A stretch of DNA of 64,000 nucleotides from Lamellibrachia columna (GCA_963662155.1 OY759268.1:53952457-54016456), one strand, 5' to 3'; numbered from the stretch's first letter, positions 34,101-45,873 are shown. The notes: generated from the letters alone by a model not told the origin. Program-made: numbers and translations.

Positions 34101-35325
34101 TTTGGAAGAAATCACTAAGTGGGTAGACGAGGGATCACCATAAAATATTATATACTTAGATTTCCAGAATGATTTTGACAAAGTGACACATCAAAGATTA
34201 CTGCATAAGTTAAAAGTGCATGGTATCGGGGATGGCATAATCAACTGGGTAGAACAATGGCTGACTGACAGAAGACAGCGTGTTGTAGTAAATGGGGAGG
34301 TTTCGAACTGGAAATAAATGTTGACTGGGGTACCACAACCATCAGTATTAGAACCTTTATTATCCTTAATACATAACGATGGCTTTAACGATAATATAAC
34401 CAGTAACGTACTTAAATTTGCAGACACAAAAGTGTTTAGAAGGGTTAAAAATGAAAGTGATAAACAACATTTACAAAACGATCTACACAAATTATTTAAA
34501 TTGTGTGAGAAATGGCAGATGAATTTTCTGAAATGTAAAGGCCTACATACAGGACACGGAAACTTGTACGTAAACTTGTAAGTAAACTATAAAATGGGAG
34601 ATACTGTTCTAGATACTACGGTACAAGAAAAAGGTCATCAGAATAACAATAGGTGCTGATATGAAAGTTCCAGAGCAGTGTGGTATTGTGGTAATACAAT
34701 TCGTAGGTTGATTAGGAATAATATAACATACAAGGACAAAAGTTAATCATACCTCTGTATAGAGCAATAGTTAGACCTCATTTAGAATAATGTATGCATG
34801 CTTGGATAGATTATTGTAATAAGGATATATGTATGCTTGAAGCTTGAAAGAAGAAAGAGGAGAGCAAGTAAAACGATTTCAAAACTGAGAGACTTTGGTT
34901 ATAAAGAACGCCTAAAAGAATGTTGTTTAACAACCCGAGAGACAAGGAGGTTATTAGGAGATCAAATTGAATTAAGATATTGAATGAATATGAAAATATT
35001 TATAGAATAATTTTTAAATCTCTCAAGAAAGGTAATATAACTAGAGGACATGAGGCAACATTAATAAAGGTTCAGTGTAGATTGGATATCAGGAAGTACT
35101 CGTTCTCACAAAGGACAATAAATGAAGGAAACACAATATCTACAGATTGTGTAAATGGTAGCAGCGTGAATACTTTTGAAAATAAGGTTCACACATGTCT
35201 CAGGAGGGCGGATTACACATATATTTTAAATGTTGGACTCTCGATAAACCAATGACTTCCTTGTCCACTTGCCATATGTGCCTTTTCCTTGGATGGCAAT
35301 CTTGTTAATCTTGTTAAAATAACTG
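31147..35325 (+). mobile_element. CR1-type LINE, nearly full length, heavily decayed
   Basis: Parallel to the better copy at 56.4-60.5 kb. A GA-rich, coiled-coil-like ORF1 start (31,147-31,640) is followed by a degraded SGNH-like end (DGLHLSGKG at ~31,804-31,830) and a 33-nt VNTR. An endonuclease region (32,640-33,520) has NARSIVNKKKELNIMVEDID. A reverse transcriptase region (33,780-34,900) has QHGFLREV, an NDGFNDNITSN stretch and an FADT in place of FADD. The 3' region ends with tggactctcgataaaccaat and atcttgtta repeats. Many frameshifts, stops and deletions; not active. Confidence 0.85.
31925..32590 (+). repeat. 33-nt VNTR at the CR1 ORF1/ORF2 junction, about 20 copies
   Basis: Units encode 11 residues (VGYTEVPQQGQ type) and are almost identical. 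The unit corresponds to the single-copy sequence at ~57,575-57,610 of the other CR1 (EVSQTEQEATS), placing its origin at the ORF1-ORF2 junction. Because 33 is a multiple of three, three frames and the complement stay open. Confidence 0.95.
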
Positions 35326-35399
35326 ACACATATATTCCGTAGTATGTTTCGTCGAATTCTTGGCCCAAGCACACATCTAGATGAAAGTAGAACTATGCG

Positions 35400-35474
35400 A
35401 AGCGTTTCTTCCCCCTCCAGACACGCACGCACGCACGCAAGTGTATTTGTGTGTGTGTGTGTTTGCGTGTGTGC

Positions 35475-35537
<63 letters not shown>

Positions 35538-35540
35538 AGC
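35400..35540. repeat. (GT)n microsatellite with (ACGC)n flank
   Basis: acgcacgcacgcacgc at 35,423-35,438, then about 80 nt of nearly pure GT. It lies just upstream of the first recognised exon of the cell-surface gene. Confidence 0.97.
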
Positions 35541-35679
35541 GCCTGTATGTGGAGGTATAGGGATGTGTGTGGGATGTGTTTGTGTGAGTGTCATTTTGAA
35601 TGTTTAGTGCAATTGAAGCACACTTTACAGGCTTATGATTAATGGAGCATATTATACGTGTTGTGTTCATGTTATTCAG

Positions 35680-35927
35680 TGTCTGCAATCGTGACCCATG
35701 GGGAGCGTGGAGCTCGTGCGACTCATCCTGCGGGGGCCATCGTACGAGGATCCGCAAACTCTGCTGCCAACCGCACTGGGACGCTGCCACATGCCTGTCA
35801 GTGTGTAAGTTCTCAGTGTCTGATGTCATCCAGAAAGAACCTTGTAGAAAGGAGTGCATCTTCGGCGTCTACTCCACAGGCAATTGTAACTGCGAAGATC
35901 AAGGTTATGGCGACTGCTGCCAATTCA
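35680..35927 (+). CDS. exon: thrombospondin type 1-like domain of a cell-surface protein
   Basis: 248-nt exon, acceptor ttattcag|T (phase 2) and donor TTCA|GTAAGT (phase 1). It encodes PWGAWSSCDSSCGGHRTR and a following Cys-rich part (ECIFGVYSTGNCNCEDQG, then YGDCCQFS). The first half has the WxxW...C...CGGxxxRxR pattern of TSP1 repeats; the second half is a compact Cys-rich extension. An exon with the same boundaries, phases and Cys pattern occurs on the minus strand at 49,585-49,853. No signal-peptide exon was found upstream; a CR1 insertion occupies 31.1-35.3 kb. The domain is extracellular in all known families. Confidence 0.72.
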
Positions 35928-35984
35928 GTAAGTACCATTTATCACTGCAAATGGGAACTATCAGTAGTATATACTGACTGTAAT

Positions 35985-36560
35985 GATTCTAGTGAGCATA
36001 GTGATGGTAATGGCTGTAATTAATGTAATGTGTGTTATGAGTGTAGTTAGTGTTATTAGTTTAATGGGCGTAATGAGTGTAAGTGTTGTATTGATTGTAG
36101 CTACTGTGGATACTGTAGCGACTGTAGCGATAACGATTAACGACTGTAAATATTGTATTAACTGTATTAAATGTTAAATGACTAAAATGCTTGTAACTAT
36201 TTTCATTATTGTTATTGACGATTGTAATGTTTGTAATGATTGTAATGGGTGTAATGGGTGTACGTATTGTAATAATGTCAAAGGCTGTAATGGTTGTCAG
36301 TATAATTTGTATCAGTATTGTCAGTATTATCATTGTTATCATTAGTATAATTACTATAATAACTATAATTACTCTAATTATTACAATTACCATAAGTAAT
36401 AAAATTACTTTAAATATTATAATTACAATGATTATTATAGTTATTATAATTAATATAATTGTTGTAATTATTATTATTATTATTATTATTATAATTAGTG
36501 TAATTATTATAATTATCAATATTTTTTTATAATTATTATAATTATCATAATTATTATAGT
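35985..36560. repeat. AT-rich low-complexity tract (tgtaat / attatt type)
   Basis: Intronic sequence made of degenerate tgtaat(g) and (att)n words. Long open frames coding Ile/Val runs on both strands are artefacts of this composition. Confidence 0.9.
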
Positions 36561-36569
36561 TACTGTAAT

Positions 36570-36749
36570 TATTATAACCACCGCCGCCGCAACTACCACC
36601 GGCGCCACCATCGTCACCACCACTGCCACCACCACTGATACTACTATTGCTGCTGCTGCAACTACTACTACTGTTACTACTACTACTGCTGCTGCTACTA
36701 CTACTACTACTACTACTACGACTACTTTTTCTACTACTATTACTACTGT

Positions 36750-36823
<74 letters not shown>

Positions 36824-36909
36824 ATGTTACTACTACTAATACTGCTACTGCTATTTCAACAATAATAACAACAATTACTACTACTTCTACTGCTACTACG
36901 ACTACTTTT

Positions 36910-36983
<74 letters not shown>

Positions 36984-37075
36984 GTTACTACTACCACTAC
37001 TGCTACTTCTACTGCTACTTCAACAATAATAACAACAACAACTACTACGTCTACTGCTACTACGACTACTTTTTA

Positions 37076-37106
<31 letters not shown>

Positions 37107-37163
37107 GTTACTACTACTATTACTGCTACTTCTACTGCTACTTCAACAATAATAACAACAACA

Positions 37164-37213
<50 letters not shown>

Positions 37214-37430
37214 AACAACTGCTACTACTGTTACTACTACTACTACTACTACTACTAATGTTACTACTACTACTACTGCTACTGCTACTTCAACAATAAT
37301 AACAACAACAACTACTACGTCTACTGCTACTACGACTACTTTTTATACTACTACTACTACTACTACTACTACTGTTACTACTACTATTACTGCTACTTCT
37401 ACTGCTACTTCAACAATAATAACAACAACA

Positions 37431-37468
<38 letters not shown>

Positions 37469-37606
37469 AACAACTGCTACTACTGTTACTACTACTACTA
37501 CTACTACTACTAATGTTACTACTACTACTACTTCTACTGCTACTTCAACAATAATAACAACAACAACAACTACTACTACTACTACTACTACTACTACAAC
37601 AACTGT

Positions 37607-37637
<31 letters not shown>

Positions 37638-37665
37638 GTTACCACTGCTATAAATGCTACTGCTT
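36570..37665. repeat. (ACT)n trinucleotide array, about 1.1 kb, with higher-order units
   Basis: Runs of act are interrupted by a recurring block: acttcaacaataataacaac, then aactactac(g/t)..., then acgactacttttta. The block recurs about five times (near 36,855, 37,020, 37,140, 37,290, 37,405 and 37,550). This makes a higher-order repeat of ~120-260 nt. Entirely intronic to the cell-surface gene. Confidence 0.96.
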
Positions 37666-37953
37666 ATAATAATGAATCTTATAATTATTAATATTACTAT
37701 TGTAATTGTAATCACACGTATAATAATAATAATGTTATAATTACTATTGCGACTATTATTACTACTGTTGTTCTCTGTCACACAATGCGAAGTGTGCATA
37801 TTGGGAAACATAAATAAATATGTACATAGACAACACGAAATGCTAAATGTAAAATATAAATATTAAACATTATAAAGATTGTATGCCACTGAACGTTAAA
37901 TAGTTGGCTTCATACTGGAAGTTATGGTCTGTAAGTAAGTGTTGACGTGTCAG

Positions 37954-38066
37954 GCAACTTAACATGCAGCGACAGTCCATGTGCCCACAACGCTACGTGT
38001 GTCGACGGAGATCACCGGTACGTCTGTCAGTGTCCCTACGGATGGTCTGGCCCCACTGCAACGTCG
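37954..38066 (+). CDS. exon: EGF-like domain, probably one base short
   Basis: Acceptor gtgtcag|GC (phase 1, compatible with the TSP1 exon donor) and donor ACGTCG|GTACGT. It encodes an EGF-like module (NLTCSDSPCAHNATC, RYVCQCPYGWSG) with five of six Cys. Compared with the EGF exon at 53,278-53,392, the end GPTAT replaces a GPSC-type end and the exon is 113 nt instead of the 114 needed for phase 1-1. A 1-nt deletion that removes Cys6 and shifts the downstream frame is the simplest explanation. It may be a real defect or an assembly error. Confidence 0.65.
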
Positions 38067-38307
38067 GTACGTAACATGTCACTAAGTATTGATATTCACA
38101 GTTACAATAACGATATATTTCGTAACCAGAGTGATCGTAGATGTATGAATAGGGTCGGATCGCGTAGTCGGATCAAATATTATGTGCACTTTCACCTGCT
38201 ACGTGCTGACATTGTTGAATGGACAATTTGAATCAACTGTAATGCACAAAGACTGTAGATTGTGTATAGCAGACCAAAGGTATAATCTTACCCGAACGAC
38301 GTAGGCA

Positions 38308-38475
38308 GATTTGTGGGGCGCGGTGGCTCAGCGGTTAGAGTGTGGCACTGTCAATGGCGAGGACAGTGATTCTAGTCTCACTTGGGCAATTTCGTTCAAC
38401 CCCCCCTTTGCTTTGTCTTTGTTGTGTACATCTAACACAGAGCGACAATGCTCCAGAGTGGCATATACACTCACT
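38308..38475 (+). mobile_element. tRNA-derived SINE, partial
   Basis: A head with ggcgcggtggctcagcggtta (box A-like tggctcagcgg) and a body start with cttgggcaatttcgttcaac, followed by a (TA)n array at 38,498-38,560. Lies in an intron of the cell-surface gene. Confidence 0.7.
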
Positions 38476-38494
38476 ATATATAATTATACATATG

Positions 38495-38562
<68 letters not shown>

Positions 38563-38651
38563 GCATTGATGGAGTCAAATCATCGATTGAATATGTAACA
38601 ATTAAATTATGTTCTTGGTATTATCCCGTAACTGCCTCGCCTTTGTCTAAG

Positions 38652-38750
38652 ATATATTGGTTTCACATTCGGTATTCACAACGACCACTGCGGCACCAAT
38701 AACAACCACAGATGCCACTGCTCCTTCCAGTAAGACGACTGTGACCGCAG
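38652..38750 (+). CDS. exon: Thr-rich linker
   Basis: 99 nt, acceptor cctttgtctaag|AT (phase 1) and donor ACCGCAG|GTAAGA (phase 1). It encodes VFTTTTAAPITTTDATAPSS and KTTVTA, a mucin-like stalk suitable for O-glycosylation. Its last base G joins the next exon to form the codon GTG (Val). The acceptor is less certain than the donor. Confidence 0.6.
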
Positions 38751-38759
38751 GTAAGATGT

Positions 38760-40390
38760 CAACAGGAAAATTCACGTAGCTATACGATAGCTATACGGTA
38801 ATATTTCCTTGTCAATGTTTTAACCGAGGCTACCGGAAATAGCGCCACTTATCAGCGCTAAATGGTGAAAGCGTTTAGCAAGGCATCCTGGGATCGCCGT
38901 CGAATTAATGTGATTTGGTGGGGCTTACATTTTCATTACTATTTTGGAAGCTACGATGATATGGATTTTCAATTATTATGATATTAATCCGAGAGGTGAT
39001 GGGCTGTTCCGGTTTCACGGGCCGAAAGTATCCCCTTGCCAAAAGTAGGCAGACCCGTACTTCAAACGCAGTGAACAACGCGCATGCGCAGTGAGCAACG
39101 TGACCTCAAGGGACCCCACTGGTTTTGCTGCCGTGCCAAAAGTAGGGTTTACAATGCTGCAAGTGAACAAGTACAGTGACCTCCCGTGACCTCCCGTGAC
39201 CTCCCGTGACCCCCTGATTTTGCCTGATTGCCTCCGTATTTCAATTAAAGGTAAATTGGTTCGACAGTAACTAACGATTAGGTGGAAATTTTTTGCAAAA
39301 AACGCGCTGTGCATATGAATAGCGCTGCAGACAGTCTCACTGTTTGACGTGAAATATACAACACCGTGAACATAACGTATTCAAGTGACACACAATATTT
39401 TTGTTTCTTTGCAAATAATCACACAAGGTTTTTTCAAGTTCTCGTTATGCCGTGTATGCTAACAATTACATTCGTAAACTTAAAAGCGTATCGTTGGTAC
39501 AAACCACCTGAGTATTAACAAATTAAAAATGAATATGTTCAACAGATACTTATAAAAAAAACTAAAACGTTTGTCCCTAGATAAATGGCTGGGGAAATGT
39601 CCAAATGAATATATGATTGTGTTATAATGTACTGCATTAAAATAATTATTGTTAATTAACATACTAGTAATGCAAGTGCCTGTCTGCACTTCCAGGATGT
39701 TTGTGCAATATTTTGTACCATAGATCAAACACTATTGCGTAGACTACCTTGTATTATAAAAAAATGTCATTGTATCCTATGTAATATTAGTAGAACATTA
39801 GTAGAGGGGTATACAACTATAAGAACTTTCTTCAGTATGCCCTTTTTTCTGACATAATAAATATTTCATTTTATACAACGCAAACATTGCATATGTATTC
39901 TACTTATGTTGGAAACAATAAAACATATTATTATTATTATTATTATTATTATTCTTAACGGATACGCCTATTTCAGGCAAGGGGGAACTTTCGGCTCTAG
40001 ACACCAGATAGCCGCCATTTGTATTTATATTCAAACATACTATCAGTAACGTTAAAGGTAGAACGGAAATGTAACAAGAGACAATGTAGCAACCGATCGA
40101 TAACGTAACATTCAACATAGCATGGATATGACGATTTGCATAGTACCCAAGTATGAACATCTCCACTAATTTCTTTGAATACGGACTGGCTTTCTTCCCA
40201 GCATAAATATACATTTTGTGAAAACACATTCGGCAGGATTTAATCAGTTATTTTTGTTTCTATCACACTCCACTTTTCAATTTTATTTCCCGTTAAACCA
40301 GTCTCACCAGTCATTGCGGTGTTTGAAATATACATAAACGTTTTGTATGTTGTACGAATTGAGGCATTTTATATTTTGACATAGAACATT
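38760..40390. other. intron of the cell-surface gene, no other gene
   Basis: It contains gtgacctccc triplicated at 39,177-39,212, an (ATT)n run at 39,928-39,953 and a polyA-signal-like aataaa near 39,856. No ORF of note and no clear transposon. Confidence 0.5.
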
Positions 40391-40402
40391 TTTGTTTTAC
40401 AG

Positions 40403-40507
40403 TGGCAACAGGCATCGGGCTCCTCATTTTGGTGGTGGGTGCGGTCTGTTTGTGGTGGTGCCTTAAAAGTTGTTGTAAGGACATCGCATCAGGAGCTGGT
40501 GCCCAAG
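40403..40507 (+). CDS. exon: transmembrane segment
   Basis: 105 nt, acceptor ttttgttttacag|TG (phase 1) and donor CCCAAG|GTGTGT (phase 1). It encodes a single membrane span (GIGLLILVVGAVCLWWCL) followed by a Cys/Lys stop-transfer (KSCCKD) and a short Gly/Ala stretch. Joined to the Thr-rich exon it gives a type I membrane protein. Confidence 0.72.
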
Positions 40508-40569
40508 GTGTGTATTATATATGTTCTGTTTATTACTTTGTATTTTTTTTATATGTGCACATGTACGTG

Positions 40570-40741
<172 letters not shown>

Positions 40742-40742
<1 letters not shown>

Positions 40743-41310
40743 CGCAAACATATTGTGGACGGAAGAGGTTTGCTATGATATAAGTTGTTGGAATATTGCT
40801 GTCAGAAACTGAACGTTAACCTTGTGATTAGCTACCGCATTCCAGACACATATGGCGAAGAGCACGTGAAAAACAAATCCCCAATAGGACGGTGAACCTG
40901 GCAAATGTGTTATGGCAGGTTGTTTTACCATGAATGTGTACAATGAAATTAATTGAAAAATGAAGAGGATGAGCACATGCTATTTAATGTCGGTCCTGTT
41001 TAAACCTCACTTGAGGCTATAGTTGTTTCTCATTCACAAGCAATGAAATGCAATGATATAATTGTTGCGTATTTTCCAGTTGCTGCACAACACAACGCCA
41101 GACCTTCTCAAGAAGAGGACGCTAACGTTCATCACATCATCATGGTAGCGCGGTGAACCAAGTGTGAGAGACTGCTTCGTGTAGACCACGCATGATGCGC
41201 TTTTGTTTACTGTGAATAAGTGTTCACGATAGACATATAGAGTAGCTTTTACAAGTAGCCGACTCGAGCTCCATTGTATCTTTCGAGTTGTCTACTGGTA
41301 AATGTTTTTG
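40742..41310 (+). repeat. inverted duplication, left arm
   Basis: Matches 43,640-44,162 in reverse complement. Shared landmarks are ggtttgctatgatataagtt, the bounds of the last exon, and gactgcttcgtgtagaccac. The arm carries the last exon of the cell-surface gene, so the duplication created or preserved a tail-to-tail gene pair. Confidence 0.88.
41080..41156 (+). CDS. last coding exon: cytoplasmic tail of the cell-surface protein
   Basis: 77 nt, acceptor gtattttccag|TT (phase 1). It encodes AAQHNARPSQEEDANVHHII, then a short end and TGA at 41,154-41,156. The exon is conserved in the inverted copy at 43,780-43,856, with only a few conservative changes and the same stop. This is the best sign that the tail is or was under selection. 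Confidence 0.72.
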
Positions 41311-41590
41311 TATAGGGGTCGTGAACTCTATTTGTTACATTTATTTAGTTATTTAGTTCTTGGATAGGCCATTGAGTGTGGCTGATCCAGGTCTACTCTG
41401 TCCTTTTAACGTCTTATTCTGTTGGTATTTGGTTTGTTCTTTCCCATAGTGCATCACGCTTCTGGATACCTTATCCTTACAACTATCCTCGTAGCATGAC
41501 TTTTGTTGTACGCTACGTCTCTGATTCCTACGTTAGCACAGCCTTAACATTTGATTTAAACATCCGTAGCGTGGTTGGTGTTGACATTTA
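41310..41590. other. probable 3' UTR or intergenic sequence
   Basis: Downstream of the last exon. The short open frame at 41,376-41,606 has no supporting signal. A polyadenylation-like aataaa is seen only further on (41,755). Confidence 0.4.
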
Positions 41591-41633
41591 TGTCAACTTC
41601 TCTTGATAATGTATATAAGCATGATGAAAGATG

Positions 41634-41722
41634 TCTTAACATTTGATTTAAACATCCGTAGCGTGGTTGGTGTTGACATTTATGTCAACTTCTCTTGATA
41701 ATGTATATAAGCATGATGAAAG
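41634..41722. repeat. tandem duplication of ~89 nt (second copy)
   Basis: taacatttgatttaaacatc ... taagcatgatgaaag occurs at 41,545-41,630 and again at 41,634-41,722 almost unchanged. Confidence 0.92.
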
Positions 41723-41949
41723 CTGTCTTTGCTTTCCGTACCCTATCCTCTCGAAATAAAGTCATGTGTAAATATATTCCCTGTAGGCGACGTATAAAGC
41801 AATCCATCAGTGATGCCGACCGTTGTTCTTTTTGGTGATGTAAAGTTCTACATATTTGTGGTAATTCGCGACGTCAGTATTTATCTATATCGTATGTTGT
41901 TTATTCAAGAACAAATGCTTATGTTACATGCGGTTTCTGACGACGACTA

Positions 41950-42150
41950 AATTATGCTTAAAGTACCGCTAGGTGGCAGTGCGTATTATGCCGCTATGTG
42001 TTTATGCACACTCCCGTACAGTGGCGCCACTCTGTGTGACTGCCACAACTTGATTATAAATTCAAAATGAACAGTTGCGGAGTGCATAAAGAAATGGTTG
42101 GCTGGGCAACGTAATTGTTGTTTACGACTTATTACGTCATTGAAAAAGGT
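41950..42150 (+). mobile_element. dispersed repeat family 4, copy A
   Basis: Inverted match to 52,930-53,110. Shared: gccacaacttgattataaat/catgattata, ggttggctgggcaacg, and a cggag/gcgatat stretch. Both copies carry tggcgccac-type words. Non-coding. Confidence 0.65.
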
Positions 42151-42609
42151 AATTGAGTAACGTAACAAAGTTTCAAAAAAAAAACGAGCCTTGTTGTGTT
42201 TCTAGGCACCGATGCAGATGCAATACACAAATGTATACAACTGAAACTGAGAGATGTCTTGACAAAACTTGGAGTCTACTAAATTAAATAAAGATGGGCA
42301 GAACCTGCACATCAAATGCAAGTTGTAGCAGTGGTGAAATGGATAGTGTTTCGCGTTTATATTGGACCTCGCCTCGATTATCCAGATTCCATTATGTGGC
42401 GCCACCGTGTGTAACTCGAAAGAGAGTCTAGCCTCGATTATCTAGGCTCAGTGCTGTGGCGCCACCGTTTGTCACACACGTCATTGCGTGGATGCGATGC
42501 GTACTTTTCTTTGTGATGGAAATTATATATTACATAATTAGCTAATCACGATATCACCGGACATGTGGCTAATTCATAAAATAACAATGAACTTGTATCA
42601 GTTTATACG

Positions 42610-42850
42610 ATGCAATTCGAATTAACTTTAAACTTTGATTACATTGACACGACTGTCAGACTGAAAATTGTAATCAGGATTTGTTTGTGTAGAATCGCGA
42701 TAATAACGCTGATTGGCTATTGACGCTTCACGGGAACGCCTACACAAACAGTGTTGACAGTGGGTAACAACGAGACCAAGCCTCTGAGGCCAGATTCTCT
42801 TCTCGGCGAATTGACGAGCGAGAGCCGGATAAGTGAGGCTAAAGAGAGCC
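42610..42850 (+). mobile_element. dispersed repeat family 5, copy A
   Basis: Direct match to 61,015-61,260. Shared: gcaattcgaatta, gattacattgacac, ctgtcagactgaaaa, cgctgattggct, gagaccaagcctctgaggc and cttctcggcgaatt. The copies differ by indels. A 40-nt imperfect repeat (tcgattatc...ggcgccaccg) lies just upstream at 42,370-42,470. Confidence 0.72.
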
Positions 42851-43640
42851 ATGAAGATGAATCGTTTACCATATTTCATTGTGAAGAAATTAATCGGTTA
42901 CCAATAATATATGTAGTTGATGAAAGGTCACGACGGGTGCACCAGCTATCGGTCGCGGCAGTCGCTTATTGGCAACTGCTTCAAAATCGCGACCGGCTAT
43001 TGACCAAATTGGACCCATCCTCAATTACACCGATATAACCGTAGCCACAAATTGGTCTCGTTGGGCGGTTTCGCGGTGGTGTTTACACGACGAATTTTTG
43101 TACTACAATATTACGCGACATCGTGTCGGCCATGTAAGCCGGTAGTGTGCGTAACGCTACATTCCGTTGGTACTCGTACGCCATGTTTTTGGTGACGTAT
43201 ATAATTCTGTTACGAATAATTGATTATGTAACATGTGTTGCAAACAAGAAAAAGCAAACACCGTGCACATATTTGTTAATCATATAGTTTTTAATTGATC
43301 AGCAAATGATGGAATGTTGGCGTATGATTTCTAAAATATCACGCCATAAACTGAAAGACACAACAACATGTTACACACTGGCATACATATTGACGGTAAG
43401 CGGTAAGGGGCATTGGATATTGAAAGGTATCAGCATTTTATTGATATATCAATGAAGTAGTCCACAGCATGTTTACATAGAGGCGTTGAGTGGTGGAAAG
43501 ACTTGTGTGCTCCAACGAACCTCAGAACGAGGTCGTCCGGAGCCTCGGACTCGCATCAGTTGGCAATTTGTGCTGCGTTCCAAAGAACTAATGTTTACCG
43601 TGAATACGAAGGTCACGACAAATACATATAGTAGTTACCA
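42850..43640. other. no gene recognised
   Basis: Short open frames only; no repeat shared with other parts of the window was noticed. Confidence 0.45.
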
Positions 43641-44162
43641 GTCGATAACTCGAAAGCTACAATGGAGCCCGAGTCAGCTACTTGTAAATACTATTTTGTT
43701 TGTCTATCATGAACTCGTATTCACAGTAAACAAAAGCGCATCATGCGTGGTCTCCACGAAGCTGTCTCTCACACTTGGTTCACCGCGCTACGATGATGAT
43801 GTGATGAACGTTAGCGTCCTCTTCTCGAGAAGGTCTGGCGTTGTATTGTGCAGCAACTAGAAAGTACGCAACAACTATACCATTGCCTTTCATTGCTTGT
43901 GAATGAGACAACTATAGTTCCAGGTGACGTTCAAACAGGACCGGCATTAAATAGCACGTGCTCATCCCCTTCATTTTAAAATTAATTTCATTGTATACGT
44001 TCATGGTAAAACACCCAGCCATAGCACATTTGCCAGGTTCACCGTCCTATTTGGGATTTATATTTCTTGTCCTCTTCGTCACGTGTGCTGGAGTGCGGTA
44101 ACTAATCGAAAGGTTAAAGTTTAGTTTTTTATGGCAATATTCCAACAACTAATATCATAGCA
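43640..44162 (-). repeat. inverted duplication, right arm
   Basis: Reverse complement of 40,742-41,310. Contains the last exon of the minus-strand paralogue. Divergence is low in and around the exon and higher towards the ends. Confidence 0.88.
43780..43856 (-). CDS. last coding exon of the minus-strand paralogue
   Basis: 77 nt on the minus strand, acceptor tttctag|TT, stop TGA at 43,782-43,780. Same length, phase and stop as 41,080-41,156. It encodes AAQYNARPSREEDANVHHII and onward, with His-to-Tyr and Gln-to-Arg changes. Transmembrane, linker and EGF exons of this copy were not found between 43.9 and 49.6 kb. That interval holds a CATA array, the duplicated SINE-bearing segment and LINE copy B. 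Confidence 0.62.
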
Positions 44163-44195
44163 AACCGCTTCCGCCCCCAATATATTTTCACAATA

Positions 44196-44342
44196 CATGC
44201 AGGCATACATGCATGCATGCATACATACATACATACATACATACATACATACATACCTACATACATACATACATACATACATACATACATACATACATAC
44301 ATACATACATACATACATACATACATACATACATACATACAT
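44196..44342. repeat. (CATA)n microsatellite
   Basis: About 130 nt of catacata with two interruptions, preceded by catgcatgcatg. Open frames over it (His-Thr-Tyr-Ile or Met-Tyr-Val-Cys runs) are artefacts. Confidence 0.98.
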
Positions 44343-44347
44343 TGGAA

Positions 44348-44410
44348 TACGATATATCAAGCAAAGTGCTAAAATGGGCAGACGACAAAAAGTATTCAGA
44401 AAGGTTAAAC
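44348..44410 (+). mobile_element. tiny reverse transcriptase relic
   Basis: Encodes DISSKVLKWADDKKYSERLN, which resembles the SNVLKFADDTKLFRKV catalytic region of the CR1 at 59.6 kb but is more diverged. Only about 60 nt remain. Homology is inferred from the ADD box and its context. Confidence 0.5.
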
Positions 44411-44419
44411 GTGATGCAC

Positions 44420-45222
44420 ATAAACAAAGTATAGCCACTGTTTGCCTTTGCCTCCTGACATCATCGTGTAAGCCAAGCAAAGTCATCCAGTCTCGCATCC
44501 AGCTTTACACATAGGGGTATTCACAATGCAGAGGGCGCCACAAGTTCACACAGGGTTCATGTTTTCAAAATACAGAGGGCGCCACAAGCATTGTATCATA
44601 AAGCATTAAGTACAACTTAATAAAAATGATAATTTCATTTCATGATGCTGATCAATTGTATTAAACTAATTGTTTTTTAAGTATAATTACACATGAACCT
44701 GGCTGATGCCTGGAGTAGATAATTTAAACGTACACAATAAAAATAAACATTATATAGTTAAGTTGATACACCAATACTCAAGCATGACCTGATATTAATA
44801 CATAATAATAACAATTTAACATTAATTAAAGAAGATTGACCTGCTCCAAATTACGTGAGTACTTCTAATTTGGCAATTCCGTTCATCCCACGTTGCAACA
44901 GTTGACTCAGCTGTATAAATGAGTACCTGGCTATAGAAAGAGGTGGGTATTTGAGCAAATAGTCCTCGCGCACTTATTGTAGTGTGGCTGATTGCTTCCC
45001 ACTGATGGCGTTGAAATGAACAAGTATGACTAGTGGTGAAGTGTAAAGCGTTTTTAGCAGTCCCAAGGGCTGGATACGGCATTATATAAGGACGTACATT
45101 TACATTTTTACTTTCTTGAATGATGCGTCATATTGTTGTCGTTGTTCATCAACAACATAATACTATCATATCCGTGCCGCCTCAGTGATGCTTCTAGGCT
45201 TCAGCTAAAGTTAACGTTCATT
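44420..45222 (+). repeat. segmental duplicate, copy A, containing a SINE
   Basis: About 800 nt repeated directly at 48,280-49,078 with few differences. Shared: cctgacatcatcgtgtaagc, agagggcgccacaag twice, caagcatgacctgatatt and ctagggttcagc-type ends. It includes a SINE body at ~44,865-45,100 with the gcattatataagg 3' motif. The agagggcgccacaag motif is itself duplicated within the unit. Confidence 0.9.
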
Positions 45223-45712
45223 TAAAATACAGGCTTGGAGTATACATTGACGACGGTACATAAACTATAAGAGGGACTCGCCAGTAGTCAGGTGTGGCAT
45301 ATTCTATGATGTATGCATTAGCCACCATATTGATCTACGGAAATGCATTCACTGGCAGATTCTGACTCGCTTATTTGAGTACATTATAAACACGACAACC
45401 TCTGGAGATTTGTCACTGTCACAGCAAGTCATGCGTTTGTCTGAATGTCAAATTGCAAGTTAAGCAATACGATGTAAGCAACATTGAAAAGAACATAATT
45501 TATACGTTAACGGTAGAACCAGATTTCGACAATTCGTATTCGAACAGAACTTTTAACAGTAAACGAATATTTTCATGAATGTATTCGTGTTCATGCAAAT
45601 ACTCTAAATACACCATATTTAGCTCGTAACTGACGATCCTATATGGAGGCATATTTGAATTCCACATAATATCAATAACACTGCATTTGCGTAATTGCTA
45701 TTAAAATAATGC
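45223..45712. other. no gene recognised
   Basis: AT-rich, stop-rich host sequence between the duplicated segment and a small tandem duplication. Confidence 0.5.
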
Positions 45713-45873
45713 ATAACCAAGAAAGTAATAAACATGAACAGGAGTAACTCTAGTACTAGTATATGTTTGTATATGTATCCCCTTAAAACCATAACCAAGA
45801 AAGTAATAAACATGAACAGGAGTAACTCTAGTACTAGTATATGTTTGTATATGTATCCCCTTAAAACCATAAC
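45713..45873. repeat. 79-nt tandem duplication
   Basis: aaccaagaaagtaataaaca ... gtatccccttaaaaccat occurs twice in tandem. Confidence 0.93.

Noticed and set aside
35642..35679. The ATG at 35,642 as the start of the TSP1 gene
   Set aside because: The hydrophobic run before the exon is short and overlaps a good acceptor (ttattcag); the paralogue has a separate signal-peptide exon.
36061..37811. Ile/Val-, Leu- and Ser-rich ORFs in the ACT and AT tracts
   Set aside because: Low-complexity artefacts in an intron.
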